Source: Flavobacteriales bacterium
GTDB taxonomy: Bacteria > Bacteroidota > Bacteroidia > NS11-12g > UBA955
Direction: 5' to 3'
Length of the DNA stretch: 64,000 bases
NCBI GenBank assembly: GCA_947447955.1
Contig: CANFLS010000006.1
Span: 1 to 64,000 of the forward strand
Positions 25,908-34,711 of the stretch are shown here, piece after piece. Position numbers and translations under genes: made by a program. A model generated the notes under the pieces. The model did no database searches, was not told the origin of the DNA, and saw only the letters and a program-made list of their open reading frames with translations. Numbering within the stretch: the stretch's first letter is position 1; every line of letters starts with the position of its first letter.

Positions 25908-26789
25908 TTATTTGAATTTTGAGGGATTTACAATTGTGAATACCCTTGAAAGGTTAAATCCAAAACGAATTCCGTATGTATCCCAAGTATCGTGAGTATT
26001 GCTAATAAACTGAGCTTCATTTAAGCCGCTACTGTTAGTAAAATGCACTTGAAAAACGTGTCCACCGGTTTCAATATCAAAACCTATAGATGCGCTATTT
26101 CTAACCAAGCCTTTGTTTGTTAAAATTGGAATCCACTCAGCATTTAACGTAGTTCGCATGGTTAGTTTCATTCTCATTCCCAAACCAAGAGCAACTTGAT
26201 TAAAGGCAGCGTTATAGCTATTATAACCCATCACATAACTTGGCGAAAACTGAGCACTAAAAGTTTCATTGAATTTTCTACCAATTATAACTTGAGCAAC
26301 ACTTGTCAATCTTTTCGAAGAATTTACGTCTGAATAAGAAGGCCCAATTTTATTTTCGATTCCATAAAACAAAAGCAATGAAAATGGTTTTTTATTGTCT
26401 GAGGTCTGTTGAAATACGCGATACTTCAGATATCCATCTACATTTTTACTTCCAGAAACATTACTACGTCCAATACCAGCCATCAAAATTCTATTGATTC
26501 CGTATTCCCCACCAAAGCGAATTGTAGCGAAATCTAAACCAAAAGCATTGATGGGTCCGTTATTAAAAGCCCCGAATCTGTGATTCATTTTAAAATCAAA
26601 AACTCCTGGTCCCAACATTTCCAAACTTTGCAGGTTGATTACTTTAGTGGTCTTAAAAGCAAAATTCACTCTATTATCAATTGAAACTGCTGGTTCATCG
26701 CCCAATAAATCGTCATCTTGTGCAGATAATTTTAAACTTATCAAACACAATGCAAACGCAAAAGTCCATTTTAAATTGAATCTTACCAT
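25908..26789 (-). CDS. DUF5777 family beta-barrel protein (second copy)
   Basis: 293 aa with signal peptide (WTFAFALCLISLKLSAQ) and an acidic linker. Blocks such as VFDFKMNHRFGAFNNGPINAFGLDFATIRFGGEYGI and GYLKYRVFQQ, with repeated amphipathic strands, fit the Bacteroidota barrel family DUF5777. It is paralogous to the gene directly upstream: both share HRFG...FG.DFAT.R-type openings and a G(Y)(L/A)KY strand. It is the last gene of a six-gene operon with two c-type cytochrome lipoproteins and a YceI protein. It overlaps the upstream gene by 7 nt. Confidence 0.8.
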   Translation of the reverse strand: MVRFNLKWTFAFALCLISLKLSAQDDDLLGDEPAVSIDNRVNFAFKTTKVINLQSLEMLGPGVFDFKMNHRFGAFNNGPINAFGLDFATIRFGGEYGINRILMAGIGRSNVSGSKNVDGYLKYRVFQQTSDNKKPFSLLLFYGIENKIGPSYSDVNSSKRLTSVAQVIIGRKFNETFSAQFSPSYVMGYNSYNAAFNQVALGLGMRMKLTMRTTLNAEWIPILTNKGLVRNSASIGFDIETGGHVFQVHFTNSSGLNEAQFISNTHDTWDTYGIRFGFNLSRVFTIVNPSKFK

Positions 26790-27652
26790 CTTCTTACAAT
26801 ATTAAAACCCAAACAAAATTGGCCAAAAGTATTTGGCACTTGATCTGTTACCATAAAATATGGTTCATTTAACATTCGTGAATTACTTAAACTAATTTGA
26901 AAAGCATGTTTTGGTGTAAAAACTTCTAAACCCAAACCTACAGTTGGATTCGATTTCACCGGCAAATCCATTCCAAAAGAAGTAATTTTATTTGCTTCAA
27001 GTGTAACGTTTACATGTTTGTTTAATGCCAATCGAACATAACCGCCCATTACTGGAATATCATTGTTCATATTTAAACCATCAACCAAATTCATATGAAC
27101 TACGGTTGGTGTAAATCCTATGAGTAAATTAGGATGAAATGCATATGAAGCAATGAGTTGATGGGTATAGTTGATACGGTGGGTAAAATAAAATGGATTT
27201 AAATTCCAATCGCTGGTTGCCCTTCCATCAACAGCCATGTCTACTACATAGGTCAAATTAAACTTGCTAGCATAATCACCAAGCAAGGCATATTTTGCAT
27301 ATCCATTGAATGTTTTGTAATAACTACTTCTTCCTGCGCCAACGGTTAATTTCTTCGTAGCACCATAATCAAATCCAATTCGATTGCTGCTTAAATTGTC
27401 TACACCCCAAAGGTTATCTATTCCAGTTGAAACTTGACCAAATCTATGTGCAATACTAATTTCGAAAGAACCTTTTGGCAATACCGCCGAAGAATGACCA
27501 TTGATAATGCGCAAACTTTTGGATTTAATATTTAAATCTAAAACAGGTGCATATTCTCCGAGGTCAATAAGTATAACTGACTTTAATGTATCTTGAGCTC
27601 TTAAATTTTGCAGAAATAATACTGCAATTCCTAAAATAAATAACTTTTTCAT
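26783..27652 (-). CDS. DUF5777 family beta-barrel protein (first copy)
   Basis: 289 aa from the ATG at 27652, which overlaps the stop of the upstream cytochrome gene (TAATG); codons further upstream lie inside that gene. Signal peptide MKKLFILGIAVLFLQNLRAQ. The body is porin-like (SFEISIAHRFGQVSTGIDNLWGVDN, GFDYGATKKLTVGAGRSSYYKTFNGYAKYALL). An outer-membrane location is expected. With the adjacent paralogue it could form a pore or electron-conduit barrel for the operon's lipoprotein cytochromes, which is inference. Confidence 0.8.
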   Translation of the reverse strand: MKKLFILGIAVLFLQNLRAQDTLKSVILIDLGEYAPVLDLNIKSKSLRIINGHSSAVLPKGSFEISIAHRFGQVSTGIDNLWGVDNLSSNRIGFDYGATKKLTVGAGRSSYYKTFNGYAKYALLGDYASKFNLTYVVDMAVDGRATSDWNLNPFYFTHRINYTHQLIASYAFHPNLLIGFTPTVVHMNLVDGLNMNNDIPVMGGYVRLALNKHVNVTLEANKITSFGMDLPVKSNPTVGLGLEVFTPKHAFQISLSNSRMLNEPYFMVTDQVPNTFGQFCLGFNIVRRW

Positions 27653-28017
27653 TACAAGGGACATCCTGCAGCTTTCCACGCTTCCAATTTAGACACATCG
27701 CAATTGCTCCATTTTCCGCCTTTTGGCATTGCCGAAGCCGTACCATCTTGCTTCACGGAACCTATGAATTTACCATTCAATACACAGTCTTTTACTTCAG
27801 CATAACTACCTAGTGAGATTCCTGCTGAAGGAGCCCAACCACTATGACAACCAGCGCAAGAACTATTTACCAAATTCACGATGTCTTTGGTATAAGTCAT
27901 TCCCGCAGTATTGCAGGTTGATATGTATAGATCCTCTTTTTTATCGTAATAGCAACTGCCAAGAGATGCTACAATTACAAGGAATACGATACTAAATTTA
28001 ATCGTTTTTACAGCCAT
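27652..28017 (-). CDS. Small c-type cytochrome-like lipoprotein
   Basis: 121 aa from the ATG at 28017 (MAVKTIKFSIVFLVIVASLGSC), with Cys22 as the likely lipidation site. One heme-binding CxxCH is present (CAGCH) in VNLVNSSCAGCHSGWAPSAG. A later MPKGGKWSNC region may supply the distal Met ligand. The pattern of a short lipoprotein with DIVNLVNSSCAGCHS is common in Bacteroidota cytochrome domains. It overlaps the preceding gene by 20 nt and the following gene by 1 nt. It probably carries electrons in the periplasm or at the outer membrane. Confidence 0.8.
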   Translation of the reverse strand: MAVKTIKFSIVFLVIVASLGSCYYDKKEDLYISTCNTAGMTYTKDIVNLVNSSCAGCHSGWAPSAGISLGSYAEVKDCVLNGKFIGSVKQDGTASAMPKGGKWSNCDVSKLEAWKAAGCPL

Positions 28018-28657
28018 TATTGATCCATTTTTGGATTTGAGTAATCTGACAATCAGATAATTTAGGACTGCCATAAGGTGGCATTGACACAAATCCCGAT
28101 AATTGTTTAACAGAGCCCACTAACCTACCCGAAAGTGCAATAGATTTTACACCTGCAGCATTAGATAAATCAATTCTTCCCGAAGCATTTGTACCTGAAT
28201 GACAACCTGTGCATTGCGACATGATTTTAGAAACTCCTGCGCTGTATGTAAAAACATTTGAATCACATCCTACAAAACAGTTGATTCCATTTTTAGCACC
28301 CGCCGCAATCCAAGTTTTGATATAGGACTTTTGTAATGAAGTCATATTTGTCCTGGGAGGCATAGATCCATCATCTATGACTTCCCATGTTTTTGAATTT
28401 GTTGGATCACCAGGCTTGATTCCTCTTCTCATGATAGAAGTATAGTTTGAAAGATCATACCCTTCAGCTCTTGTGTTTGCATCGTGACAACCAGTCATTG
28501 CGCAATTAGAAACAAAAATTGGGAGAATATCTCTTTCGAAGCAAATACTATCGCCATTGATGTATGGCAAATTTTCGTGTTTGCAAGATTCTCCAACAAA
28601 GAGGAAAGAAACAAACAATAAGGAAGAAAAGAAAAGAACTTTAACTTTATGCATCAT
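27998..28657 (-). CDS. Di-heme c-type cytochrome-like lipoprotein
   Basis: 219 aa; the ATG at 28657 overlaps the YceI stop (TAATG), with a second ATG directly after it. Lipoprotein signal ends at GESC. Two heme sites are visible: CAMTGCH, an unusual CxxxCH spacing, in FVSNCAMTGCHDANTRAEGYDL; and a standard CTGCH in IMSQCTGCHSGTNASG. Two late motifs, GSMPPRTNM and FVSMPPYG, each offer a Met ligand, so the protein is two tandem mono-heme modules. The CxxxCH site also occurs in planctomycete/Bacteroidota cytochrome domains and may still bind heme. Confidence 0.82.
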   Translation of the reverse strand: MMHKVKVLFFSSLLFVSFLFVGESCKHENLPYINGDSICFERDILPIFVSNCAMTGCHDANTRAEGYDLSNYTSIMRRGIKPGDPTNSKTWEVIDDGSMPPRTNMTSLQKSYIKTWIAAGAKNGINCFVGCDSNVFTYSAGVSKIMSQCTGCHSGTNASGRIDLSNAAGVKSIALSGRLVGSVKQLSGFVSMPPYGSPKLSDCQITQIQKWINNGCKND

Positions 28658-29211
28658 TATTTCTTCTTTTTGGGATTCAAAGCGCAATTAACTTTGATAT
28701 TGATTGTATTTGAAACCTGACTGACATTATTTTTTGGTATTTTGATACCGTAATCGGAGCATTCAATGGAGAAATTAGAAACCAAAGTAATGGTTTTTCC
28801 TTTAACTACGATATTTCCATTAACCTCAATTTCTTTGGTTACACCATGCATTTCTAGCGTACCGGCTACTTGAACATCGTAGGTACCATCGGTTGAAAAT
28901 TTAACATCGGCCAAATTCTTGATTTTTCCTTTGAAAATACTGGTTGGGAAAGTTGCCGATTCCATGTAATTCTCTTGGAAGTGGGTTTGCATCAAATCTT
29001 TTTCAAATTGAAAAGAATTTATTGGCAATTTAAATTGAACAGTTCCTTTATCAGTAGAAATTGCAGCTTGGGTTTGTTTATTATCAGCTGAAAACTCTTC
29101 AAATTTGGTTTTGCTGACAAATGAAACTGAACCAGTTGAAGTGCTGTAAACTTGTGCATTGGCAAGGCCAAAAAAGAACACAGAAATCGAAAATAGGATA
29201 TGTTTTTTCAT
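28657..29211 (-). CDS. YceI-like periplasmic lipocalin-fold protein
   Basis: 184 aa with signal peptide (HILFSISVFFFGLANAQ). The YceI pattern is clear: TGSVSFVSKTKFEEFSADN near the N-terminus, LMQTHFQENYMESATFPTSIFKGKI, GTLEMHGVTKEIEVNGNI, and SNFSIECSDYGIKIPK. The fold is an elongated beta-barrel that binds polyprenyl chains such as isoprenoid quinones. Sitting with cytochromes, it may carry a quinone-like lipid for the same electron route. It lies 5 nt after the OB-fold gene and overlaps the next gene. Confidence 0.88.
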   Translation of the reverse strand: MKKHILFSISVFFFGLANAQVYSTSTGSVSFVSKTKFEEFSADNKQTQAAISTDKGTVQFKLPINSFQFEKDLMQTHFQENYMESATFPTSIFKGKIKNLADVKFSTDGTYDVQVAGTLEMHGVTKEIEVNGNIVVKGKTITLVSNFSIECSDYGIKIPKNNVSQVSNTINIKVNCALNPKKKK

Positions 29212-29216
29212 GATAT

Positions 29217-29663
29217 TTATTTTATTAAATTACAACGAGTTAAATTTATTTCAATCTCAGACAGTAAATCATCTTCAGATTCTGGTTTTGTAACACCGCT
29301 GCAATCACATTGCAATTTTACCTTATCTCCCGAAACAATCTTTGATAGTTTGTCGGCAATGCTTTCATGAAATCCAGCATTTACAACCAACCCATCGTCA
29401 TTTGTTTTTAGCGTTAAAGTTTTTGCTCCTTTATTATCAGCAACACTTTCAACCTCAGCCTCAAATTGTATTGCTTTCCCTACATATTTAGTGCCAAAGA
29501 TTGAATCACTTAAGTTTTTGCCATCATTGGTCAATTCAACCAAGGAAATTGTATAATCTGGCTTCCCATCACTTACATATTCAGATGGCTTATTCCATAA
29601 ATAAAATCCAATTGCACCTACAGCAACTGCAATCACTACCAATACTAAAATTATTTTCTTCAT
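29217..29663 (-). CDS. OB-fold (tRNA_anti-like) periplasmic protein
   Basis: 148 aa; an N-terminal membrane anchor or signal (IILVLVVIAVAVGAIGFYLW). The rest reads as a single OB fold: KYVGKAIQFEAEVESVADNKGAKTLTLK, GDKVKLQCDCSGVTKPESEDDLLSEIEINLTRCNLI. The C-terminal strand motif is characteristic of the Bacteroidota tRNA_anti-like family, which despite its name is usually anchored outside the cytoplasm. First gene of the six-gene cytochrome/YceI/DUF5777 operon, 5 nt before the YceI gene. Its ligand is unknown. Confidence 0.78.
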   Translation of the reverse strand: MKKIILVLVVIAVAVGAIGFYLWNKPSEYVSDGKPDYTISLVELTNDGKNLSDSIFGTKYVGKAIQFEAEVESVADNKGAKTLTLKTNDDGLVVNAGFHESIADKLSKIVSGDKVKLQCDCSGVTKPESEDDLLSEIEINLTRCNLIK

Positions 29664-29706
29664 ATGTCTGTTATATCAAATAAAATGTGAAATTTGTAAT
29701 ACTATT

Positions 29707-31428
29707 ATGTTTAACAAATTTCATAAAATCTTTTGCAAATGCAAATTATATTCTACAAATAAACGAAAATACACGTTCATTTATTTGCTGTTTTTTACAT
29801 TCCAATCTTTATTGTCGCAGTCTCATATTGAAATCCATACGGCAAAAAAGATTTATGTTGCTGACACACAATTTAATTCAATTGAGTGTCTTGCCATTTA
29901 TCAGGGAAATATCATTTTTACTGGAAATACAGCAGATGCAAAAATTGCATACCCAAAAGCTACAATAATAAATCACAAGGGATATTTATATCCCGGTTTT
30001 ATTGACGCCCATTGCCACTTTTTGGCTCATTGCCGTGGCACTAAAGAATTAGATGTATACGGAATTGCGAATCCTGAAATCATTGGCAAAATGGCCAAGA
30101 AATTTGCGAAAAAGAATAAAAGAGATTGGGTAATTGGTAGAGGCTGGGACCAAAACCTTTGGAAAACAAAAGACTTTCCCTCAAAATTATTGTTAGACAA
30201 ATATGTTTCTAAAAAACCAGTTTGCTTGAGCCGTGTAGACGGCCATGCCATTTGGGTGAATTCAAAAGCACTTGAAATATTAAAACTAAATTTAGATACC
30301 CTAATTATTGGCGGAGAAATTATCAAAGACAATCAAGGAAAAGCAACAGGTATATTTATTGATAACGCAGCAGATTGGATCAAAGATAAAATCCCTCAAT
30401 TGGATGAAACAATTTTAAATCAGGCTGTTGCAAAAGAACTAAAAACATGTTATTCGAATGGTTTAACTACCTTAGATGAAGCAGGTTTAGATATGTCCGA
30501 AATTGAATATATCAATCGTTTGCAGCAAAGTGGCATCATGAAAATGCGCATTTATGCAATGATGATGTTCAATGAAAAATCAATACAAAACGCAACCAAA
30601 TACCATGAATATTACGATGGAAATATGTTGAATGTGAGAAGTATGAAGTTCTATTTGGATGGTGCCTTGGGTTCTAGAGGTGCATTAATGAAGAATGACT
30701 ACTGCGATAGAAATGGCCACCATGGCTTACAATTATTAGATATGAATACGTTTGACTTATGGTGTTCTCAGCTTCTTGCAAACAACTACCAAGTTTGTGT
30801 TCATGCCATTGGCGATAGTGCCAATAGTTTGGTTATTAAAAGTTTTAAGAAATACATTCCTAAGGATTTTGATGCGCGTTGGAGAATTGAACACGCACAA
30901 ATTGTATCGCCAAAAGATTTGAAAACACTCAAAGAATATAGCATCATTCCGAGCGTGCAACCCACCCATGCAACTTCAGATGCCCCTTGGGCGTTGGAAC
31001 GAATTTGTGTAGATTCAAACAACTTAAAGAAAAATCCTAAGTTTTACAATCCAATTGCCGGAGCTTATGCTTATAAAAATCTTCTCAATGCCGCTGGTTC
31101 AATTGCATTGGGAACAGATTTCCCTGTAGAGCAAATTTCAACATTAGCAACATTTTACGCTGCAACACAAAGAAGAGATATTGGAGGTAAATTGGTTAAT
31201 TCATTTTTGCCAAAACAAGCCCTTACACCAAAACAAACTCTTTTGGGCATGACGCTTTGGGCTGCGAGATCCAACTTTGAAGATCGCAGAAAAGGAAGCC
31301 TAGAAGTGGGCAAATTGGCAGATTTTATTGAAATTGATACGGATATCATTACCGCACTTCCCCAACAACTTCAAAAAGCGAAAATCGTTAAAACCTATAT
31401 AAATGGCGACTTAGTATGGCAAAAATGA
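29707..31428 (+). CDS. Amidohydrolase family protein (YtcJ-like), exported
   Basis: 573 aa. A hydrophobic stretch at ~24-37 (FIYLLFFTFQSLLSQ) behind a basic N-terminus suggests export. The metal-dependent hydrolase core has PGFIDAHCHFLAHC (HxH-type ligands), RVDGHAIWVNS, VHAIGDSANS, WRIEHAQIVSP and a late GTDFPVE aspartate. This order matches the amidohydrolase_3/YtcJ group, zinc enzymes acting on C-N bonds of unknown substrates. A near-match promoter box (GAAATTTG) lies 10 nt upstream. Divergent from the cytochrome operon with only 43 nt between starts. Confidence 0.87.
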   Translation: MFNKFHKIFCKCKLYSTNKRKYTFIYLLFFTFQSLLSQSHIEIHTAKKIYVADTQFNSIECLAIYQGNIIFTGNTADAKIAYPKATIINHKGYLYPGFIDAHCHFLAHCRGTKELDVYGIANPEIIGKMAKKFAKKNKRDWVIGRGWDQNLWKTKDFPSKLLLDKYVSKKPVCLSRVDGHAIWVNSKALEILKLNLDTLIIGGEIIKDNQGKATGIFIDNAADWIKDKIPQLDETILNQAVAKELKTCYSNGLTTLDEAGLDMSEIEYINRLQQSGIMKMRIYAMMMFNEKSIQNATKYHEYYDGNMLNVRSMKFYLDGALGSRGALMKNDYCDRNGHHGLQLLDMNTFDLWCSQLLANNYQVCVHAIGDSANSLVIKSFKKYIPKDFDARWRIEHAQIVSPKDLKTLKEYSIIPSVQPTHATSDAPWALERICVDSNNLKKNPKFYNPIAGAYAYKNLLNAAGSIALGTDFPVEQISTLATFYAATQRRDIGGKLVNSFLPKQALTPKQTLLGMTLWAARSNFEDRRKGSLEVGKLADFIEIDTDIITALPQQLQKAKIVKTYINGDLVWQK

Positions 31429-31474
31429 TACAAGTCATATTTTATTCATAAAAAACGACCTTAATTTGTACCCA

Positions 31475-32542
31475 ATGAAAATTAGATTAATATTCATTCT
31501 TTTGCCATTGATATTGGCTTTCGGTTGTGGAAAAAAGGAAGAATCCTTAAGTCCCTCAAATAAAGAAATTGTAGAATCGGTATACGCAAGTGCCAAGATT
31601 AAGTCATATCAGCAATACAGTCAAAAAGTAAGTATCGGCGGAAAATTGTTGAATTATTTTGTTTCTGAAGGAGATCTGGTAAAAGCCGGACAACCCATTG
31701 CGCAACTTGAGAACTTTTCTCCGGAATTAACAGTAAAGAATGCCGAAATGGCATTCCAAATAGCGAAGGATAATGAAAGTCAATTACAAGAGCTTGTTTA
31801 TCAATCTAGAAACGCAAATAAACAAATGATTTTTGATTCAATGAACTATGTCAAACAATTGAGATTGTTTAAAAACGACATTGGTACAAAAAACCAGTTG
31901 GATGTATTGAAATTGAAATATGAAACCAGTAATAATGCACTTTCAGGAATTATTGAGAGACTAAATTCACAAAAACACATTGTAACACGTGCAAAGGAAC
32001 AAGCAAAGAACAATTTAGAAATATCAAAAAAGAACAATTCCGATTTTACCATTACCAGCTACATTGAAGGTAAAATATATTCACTGCCCTATAAAATTGG
32101 AGAGATGGTTTCTCCATTGCAAGAATTTGCTGTAATTGGAAACGACAAACAATTTATTCTAGAAATGGATATCGATGAATCAGACATATCTAAAATTAAG
32201 GTGGGACAAAAGATCATCGTAAAGTTAGAAGCCTATAAACAAACATTTGATGCAACTGTTTCTAAAATTTATCCTGCATTAGATGCAAAATCTCAATCAT
32301 TTAAAATCGAAGGTAAATTTAATAAAGGAATGCCACAGTTGTATCCAGGATTAACGGCAGAAGCGAATATCATTACGAATACAAAAGGCAATGCATTGGT
32401 TATTCCCCTATCCTATTTGGTGGAAGAAAAGTATGTAATGACAAAAACGGGAAAGGTAGAAGTTGAAACGGGATTAAGAAATTTCAATTTTGTTGAAATT
32501 ACAAAAGGTGTTGACAAAAACACTATTTTAATGAAACCATAA
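31475..32542 (+). CDS. HlyD-type periplasmic adaptor, lipoprotein
   Basis: 355 aa from the ATG at 31475; a TTG 9 nt upstream is less likely. Lipobox AFGC places the lipidated Cys at about residue 18. Domains: a lipoyl/barrel hybrid start (YFVSEGDLVKAGQPIAQLENF), an alpha-helical hairpin (~90-195), the second lipoyl half (IEGKIYSLPYKIGEMVSPLQEFAVIG), then a beta-barrel and membrane-proximal domain. It links the following ABC transporter to an outer-membrane channel. No TolC is adjacent, so it must borrow one. The three genes are spaced 1 nt apart. A near-match promoter (TTAATTTG) lies 6 nt upstream. Confidence 0.85.
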   Translation: MKIRLIFILLPLILAFGCGKKEESLSPSNKEIVESVYASAKIKSYQQYSQKVSIGGKLLNYFVSEGDLVKAGQPIAQLENFSPELTVKNAEMAFQIAKDNESQLQELVYQSRNANKQMIFDSMNYVKQLRLFKNDIGTKNQLDVLKLKYETSNNALSGIIERLNSQKHIVTRAKEQAKNNLEISKKNNSDFTITSYIEGKIYSLPYKIGEMVSPLQEFAVIGNDKQFILEMDIDESDISKIKVGQKIIVKLEAYKQTFDATVSKIYPALDAKSQSFKIEGKFNKGMPQLYPGLTAEANIITNTKGNALVIPLSYLVEEKYVMTKTGKVEVETGLRNFNFVEITKGVDKNTILMKP

Positions 32543-32543
32543 A

Positions 32544-33803
32544 ATGGCCAATTCTATTCTGTTTGAAATTGCCAAAACCCATTTATGGGCTAGAAAAAAA
32601 CAATCATCCATTGCCGCTCTTGGTGTAACCTTTGGAATAGGCACATTTATTATTTTGGTTAGTTTCATGACTGGTTTAAATGGACTTTTGGATGGACTTA
32701 TTTTAAACAGAACACCCCATATTCGCATTTATAACGAAGTTGAAGTAAGCAAAGAACAACCAATTGAACAGAGCCGCGATTATAAAAATAGCATGAATGT
32801 GATTCATTCCATTAAGCCTAAAAAAAGTCAAGCGAGCATTTTAAATAACAAAGGAATTATCAATGCACTAAAAGCCGACATAAGAGTAAAAGGTGTTACC
32901 CCTCAAGTTTCTACCCGGGTTTTTTATCAATCTGGGAGCGTTTTATTAAACGGCAATCTCATTGGAATTGATGTTATAGAAGAAACTAGACTGTATAACT
33001 TCCAGCAATATATAGTGAATGGCAGTCCTTTAGAATTAAAGAGCACCGACAATGGAGTGATTTTAGGAATAGGTATTGCGCAGAAATTATCTCTTAATAA
33101 AGGCGATTATGTTCCAATGGTTACACCATCGGGAGGTATTGTTCGATTAAAAATAGTTGGGTTTTTCCAAAGTGGCTTGGCGGATATTGATAAACTTCAA
33201 AGTTATACGAATATCAAAACTGCCCAAAAAGTTGCAGGTGAAACAAGTAACTATATTACAGACATCAGTGTGAAACTTTTTGATATTGAGCAAGCCAAGC
33301 CCATGACCGACGAAATCATTCATAACAATAATATCAATGCGGTAGATATTAAAACGGCAAATGCGCAATTCGAAACGGGAACAAGTATTAGAAATTTAAT
33401 TACGTATGCGGTTTCCATTACCCTTCTGATTGTAGCAGGATTTGGCATTTATAATATTTTAAACATGATGATTTATGAAAAAATGAATGACATTGCCATT
33501 TTAAAAGCCACGGGATATTCGGGTGGTGATGTAATGCGCATTTTCATTTATGAAGCACTTTTAATTGGAATAGTAGGGGGAAGTTTGGGATTGTTGCTCG
33601 GATTCGGTGTTTCATACATCATTAGTATTTCACCGTTTGAAACACAGGCCATTCCAACTGTAAAAACTTTTCCCGTGAATTTTGACGGTTTGTATTACAT
33701 TATTGGGGCCGTATTTGCTGTTATTACAACATTTTTTGCAGGTTTCTTACCGGCACGAAAAGCGAGTAAAATTGATCCCGTTGAAATATTAAGAGGGCAA
33801 TAA
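32544..33803 (+). CDS. ABC transporter permease (MacB/FtsX type)
   Basis: 419 aa. One N-terminal helix (SSIAALGVTFGIGTFIILVSFMTGL), a ~220-residue periplasmic MacB-PCD-like domain, and three C-terminal helices with the FtsX core (YEKMNDIAILKATGYSGGDVMRIFIYEALLIGIVGG) and the terminal PARKASKIDPVEILRG. This is a type VII (mechanotransmission) ABC fold that couples cytoplasmic ATP hydrolysis to periplasmic work, such as export or lipoprotein handling. Together with the HlyD lipoprotein it resembles DevBCA/MacAB-like exporters; the substrate is unknown. Confidence 0.88.
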   Translation: MANSILFEIAKTHLWARKKQSSIAALGVTFGIGTFIILVSFMTGLNGLLDGLILNRTPHIRIYNEVEVSKEQPIEQSRDYKNSMNVIHSIKPKKSQASILNNKGIINALKADIRVKGVTPQVSTRVFYQSGSVLLNGNLIGIDVIEETRLYNFQQYIVNGSPLELKSTDNGVILGIGIAQKLSLNKGDYVPMVTPSGGIVRLKIVGFFQSGLADIDKLQSYTNIKTAQKVAGETSNYITDISVKLFDIEQAKPMTDEIIHNNNINAVDIKTANAQFETGTSIRNLITYAVSITLLIVAGFGIYNILNMMIYEKMNDIAILKATGYSGGDVMRIFIYEALLIGIVGGSLGLLLGFGVSYIISISPFETQAIPTVKTFPVNFDGLYYIIGAVFAVITTFFAGFLPARKASKIDPVEILRGQ

Positions 33804-33804
33804 C

Positions 33805-34491
33805 ATGAATCCACTCATTAAAGTTAGCAATGTAAATAAGCATTTCCACGATCCAGTGGACATTCAAGTTTTAAAAAATATTTCACTTGAAATGAATCAG
33901 GGTGAATTTGTTTCAATTATGGGAAAATCTGGCTGTGGTAAAAGTACGTTGTTGTATATTTTAAGCACGATGGACACAGATTATACTGGAGAAATTTATT
34001 TAAACAATGAATTATTGAGTGGCTTAACTCCCAATGAATTGGCGGTAGTTAGAAACGAACATATTGGATTTGTTTTTCAATTCCATTATTTATTGCCTGA
34101 ATTTTCTGTTCTTGAAAACGTGATGATGCCAGCTTTAAAATTAGGCAAGAAATCTCGCGAGGAAATTGAGCACGATGCCATTCAAAAACTAAGACTATTG
34201 GATATTATGGATCAATCCTTGAAAATGGCTTCTCAGATTTCTGGGGGACAAAAACAGCGTGTTGCTATAGCAAGGGCACTCATTAATAATCCAAGTATCA
34301 TTATGGGCGATGAACCAACAGGTAATTTGGATTCAAAGAATGCACAATTGGTTTTTGATATTTTCAAACAACTCACAACAGAATTTAATACATCATTGCT
34401 CATAGTAACCCACGACCCTGATTTTGCTTCAAAAACAGACCGCATCATTGAAATGGCTGATGGTGAAATAGTAAGCAAAAAACGAGGTTGA
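33805..34491 (+). CDS. ABC transporter ATP-binding protein (MacB/LolD-like)
   Basis: 228 aa, last gene of the HlyD-permease-ATPase operon. Walker A GKSGCGKST, Q-loop FQFHYLLPEFSVLENV, signature SGGQKQRVAIARAL, Walker B IIMGDEPTGNLD and H-loop VTHD are all intact. The EPTGNLD and FHxLLPEFxxxENV wording is characteristic of the MacB/LolD/FtsE branch, which pairs with FtsX-type permeases as here. No terminator is obvious before the tRNA promoter 26 nt downstream. Confidence 0.92.
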   Translation: MNPLIKVSNVNKHFHDPVDIQVLKNISLEMNQGEFVSIMGKSGCGKSTLLYILSTMDTDYTGEIYLNNELLSGLTPNELAVVRNEHIGFVFQFHYLLPEFSVLENVMMPALKLGKKSREEIEHDAIQKLRLLDIMDQSLKMASQISGGQKQRVAIARALINNPSIIMGDEPTGNLDSKNAQLVFDIFKQLTTEFNTSLLIVTHDPDFASKTDRIIEMADGEIVSKKRG

Positions 34492-34516
34492 ATTACAATT
34501 ATTTTTGTTCGAATTA

Positions 34517-34548
34517 TTTGCCAAACCAAATTTAAACACTTATATTTG
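34517..34548 (+). promoter_or_regulatory. Promoter of tRNA-Cys (TTTG -33, TATATTTG -7)
   Basis: TTTG at 34517-34520, a 20-nt spacer and TATATTTG at 34541-34548. Predicted start near 34552, just ahead of the mature tRNA. It serves as a good internal reference for what a strong promoter looks like in this genome. Confidence 0.8.
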
Positions 34549-34560
34549 CAGCCCTTAAAA

Positions 34561-34631
34561 GGTCGGATGGCCGAGCGGCTAGGCACGGGTCTGCAAAACC
34601 CTTTACAGCGGTTCGAATCCGCTTCCGACCT
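34561..34631 (+). tRNA. tRNA-Cys (GCA)
   Basis: 71 nt. The acceptor arms GGTCGGA and TCCGACC pair over 7 bp. The D arm is GCC/GGC, the anticodon loop CTGCAAA carries GCA, and the T arm AGCGG-TTCGAAT-CCGCT is perfect. The discriminator base is U73, as expected for Cys. The 3' CCA is not encoded. The outermost anticodon-stem pair (C27-U43) is mismatched. It has its own promoter and a strong terminator 12 nt downstream. Confidence 0.97.
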
Positions 34632-34642
34632 CAATAAAACTA

Positions 34643-34670
34643 AAAAACGCCTTTTAAAAGGCGTTTTTTT
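34643..34670 (+). terminator. Intrinsic terminator of tRNA-Cys
   Basis: A 28-nt palindrome (AAAAAACGCCTTTT / AAAAGGCGTTTTTT) ending in an 8-T run, 12 nt after the tRNA. Confidence 0.88.
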
Positions 34671-34711
34671 TATGGTGTTTTTTACGTTGAATTAACGAAA
34701 CTAGAAATAAA

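Noticed and set aside
34233..34634. 133-codon open frame on the minus strand across the ABC ATPase gene and tRNA-Cys
   Set aside because: It is antisense to a clear ABC ATPase and covers the tRNA; no start signal or protein-like composition supports it.
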